5,198 bases of DNA from an archaeon (GTDB taxonomy: Archaea > Methanobacteriota > Methanobacteria > Methanobacteriales > Methanobacteriaceae), in the NCBI GenBank assembly GCA_024409145.1, contig JAKSUF010000125.1, positions 1-5,198 on the forward strand. Reading direction: 5' to 3'. Positions 4,410 to 5,198 of this stretch are shown here, piece after piece. Position 1 is the stretch's first letter. Every line of letters begins with the position of its first letter. A model generated the notes under the pieces. The model was not told the origin of the DNA. It ran no database searches and worked only from the letters and a program-made list of their open reading frames with translations. The translations under genes were made by a program, and so were the position numbers.

Positions 4410-5159
4410 TCATTTCAACTTTATTTTTTTATAATAAAAATCATTTAAAAGAACACCTACTAGAACAATAAATCCTAAAAGTAGAATCATCATTATAATA
4501 ATATCATCAGCTGTTAAAATCAAATAAGGACTGAACATAGAATAATCCAATGTTCTAACAGTGACAAAAGTTATAGATAAAATAATTAAAAAAATAAATT
4601 TTAAACAGAGATATTCTCCAACAAGTACTGAATATTCTCTTTTAGCATTCAATAAAATCTTAGAAAGAGTATAAAAAATAATTAAACTTGATAAAGAAGT
4701 GATTGCAAATTCTAGACTGCAAACAAAATTATTATTTTTTAATCCCATAATAGAGAATACAATGAATAATAATGAAATTAAAATCATTAAAATAAAAATA
4801 AATGTATTATTATAAAATTTCCTATCTTTAACAAACAATAAAATATCATTATTAAATACTTTAAATTTAATATAAAAATCATCCTTTGATTTTTTCCATG
4901 CCACAATATAAATTATAGCTAGGGTAAATGTTAAAAAACTCCCAAATGAATAAATATATGGTAGATAATCAATAACTAAATTAATAGAAAATGAAATGTG
5001 GTTAATAGTAATGGATAAACAGAATATTAATATTGAATAAACTATAGAGAATAGAAAAAAATTTTTCTTTTCTATATCTAATTGTCTACCTATCAAAGAT
5101 AAAGAAACTGAAAATAGTAATATACATATAATAATATAGTCAAATACTAAATCCATCAT
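4410..5159 (-). CDS. Polytopic membrane protein, about seven helices (possibly a divergent DUF2162-type protein)
   Basis: The protein has 249 residues and is strongly hydrophobic. Predicted membrane segments by eye are about 4-24, 33-54, 64-88, 116-140, 145-169, 184-204 and 213-240, with a charged loop at about 88-115 (WKKSKDD...VKDRKF) and a basic tail (YYKKIKLK). A pair of acidic residues, Asp218-Asp219, lies in or beside the last helix (ILTADDIIIM), which is unusual and could matter for transport. I do not recognise the family with confidence. In methanogens I recall a DUF2162 predicted transporter upstream of ExbB-like and DUF2149 genes, and size, topology and place fit; the PCPxC-like motif I associate with that family is absent. 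A hairpin separates it from the ExbB-like gene by 121 bp. Start ATG 5159 is favoured over the next codon, ATG 5156, by the spacing to its ribosome binding site. Confidence 0.75.
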   Translation of the reverse strand: MMDLVFDYIIICILLFSVSLSLIGRQLDIEKKNFFLFSIVYSILIFCLSITINHISFSINLVIDYLPYIYSFGSFLTFTLAIIYIVAWKKSKDDFYIKFKVFNNDILLFVKDRKFYNNTFIFILMILISLLFIVFSIMGLKNNNFVCSLEFAITSLSSLIIFYTLSKILLNAKREYSVLVGEYLCLKFIFLIILSITFVTVRTLDYSMFSPYLILTADDIIIMMILLLGFIVLVGVLLNDFYYKKIKLK

Positions 5160-5164
5160 ATTAA

Positions 5165-5170
5165 CACCTT
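5165..5170 (-). promoter_or_regulatory. Ribosome binding site AAGGTG of the membrane-protein gene
   Basis: AAGGTG (5170-5165) on the minus strand stands five bases before ATG 5159, the same spacing as AGGTGA at the zinc-ribbon gene. The adjacent in-frame ATG 5156 would be at eight bases, so the first Met is preferred only slightly. Confidence 0.6.
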
Positions 5171-5180
5171 AAACTTAAAA

Positions 5181-5198
5181 ATTTTATATTAAATATAT
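5181..5198 (-). promoter_or_regulatory. Possible TATA-like element at the window edge
   Basis: The minus strand begins ATATATTTAATATAAAAT (5198-5181), which contains TATA-like sequences. A start 25 bases on would fall close to the ribosome binding site, so the real promoter may lie beyond the window, or the gene may be part of a longer transcript. Confidence 0.2.

Overview
The window is very AT-rich (about three quarters A+T by eye) and looks like chromosomal DNA of a methanogenic archaeon of the Methanobacteriales, probably Methanobrevibacter or Methanosphaera. The evidence is a DUF2149 protein next to a MotA/TolQ/ExbB protein (a pairing I know from methanogens), ribosome binding sites of the AGGTGA/GTGAT type, archaeal TATA-like boxes with purine-rich flanks, and long T tracts after genes. 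The genus is inferred, not proven. All six genes lie on the minus strand, so transcription runs from high to low coordinates.

Region 5198-1974 holds four genes in one direction: a seven-helix membrane protein (5159-4410), an ExbB/TolQ-type proton-channel subunit (4288-3644), a short DUF2149 protein (3457-3143), and a membrane-anchored substrate-binding protein of the iron/corrinoid (BtuF/FepB-like) class (3071-1974). The DUF2149 protein carries an ExbD/TolR-like transmembrane motif, with Asp25 followed by x-M-L-V-L. The first-choice reading is an ExbB/ExbD-like stator that uses the ion gradient and works with a surface binding protein, in a cell that should have no outer membrane. No ABC permease, ABC ATPase or TonB is present in the window. 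The gaps between these genes are structured: a perfect 12-bp hairpin flanked by A7/T7 (4333-4379), a duplicated 48/49-bp repeat with three TTTTATAAAA palindromes (3521-3640), and a 20-bp tandem repeat (3085-3126).

Region 1973-1546 is a 428-bp gap with a strong T-tract terminator for the binding-protein gene, two hairpins of unknown role and a probable promoter for the next gene. Region 1545-904 encodes a zinc-ribbon, PH-like, SHOCT protein whose start is corrected here to ATG at 1545. Region 903-740 is a promoter gap with a good TATA box. Region 739-1 encodes most of a Nit2-like omega-amidase (nitrilase superfamily), cut by the left edge of the window. I see no tRNA, rRNA, insertion sequence or CRISPR array.
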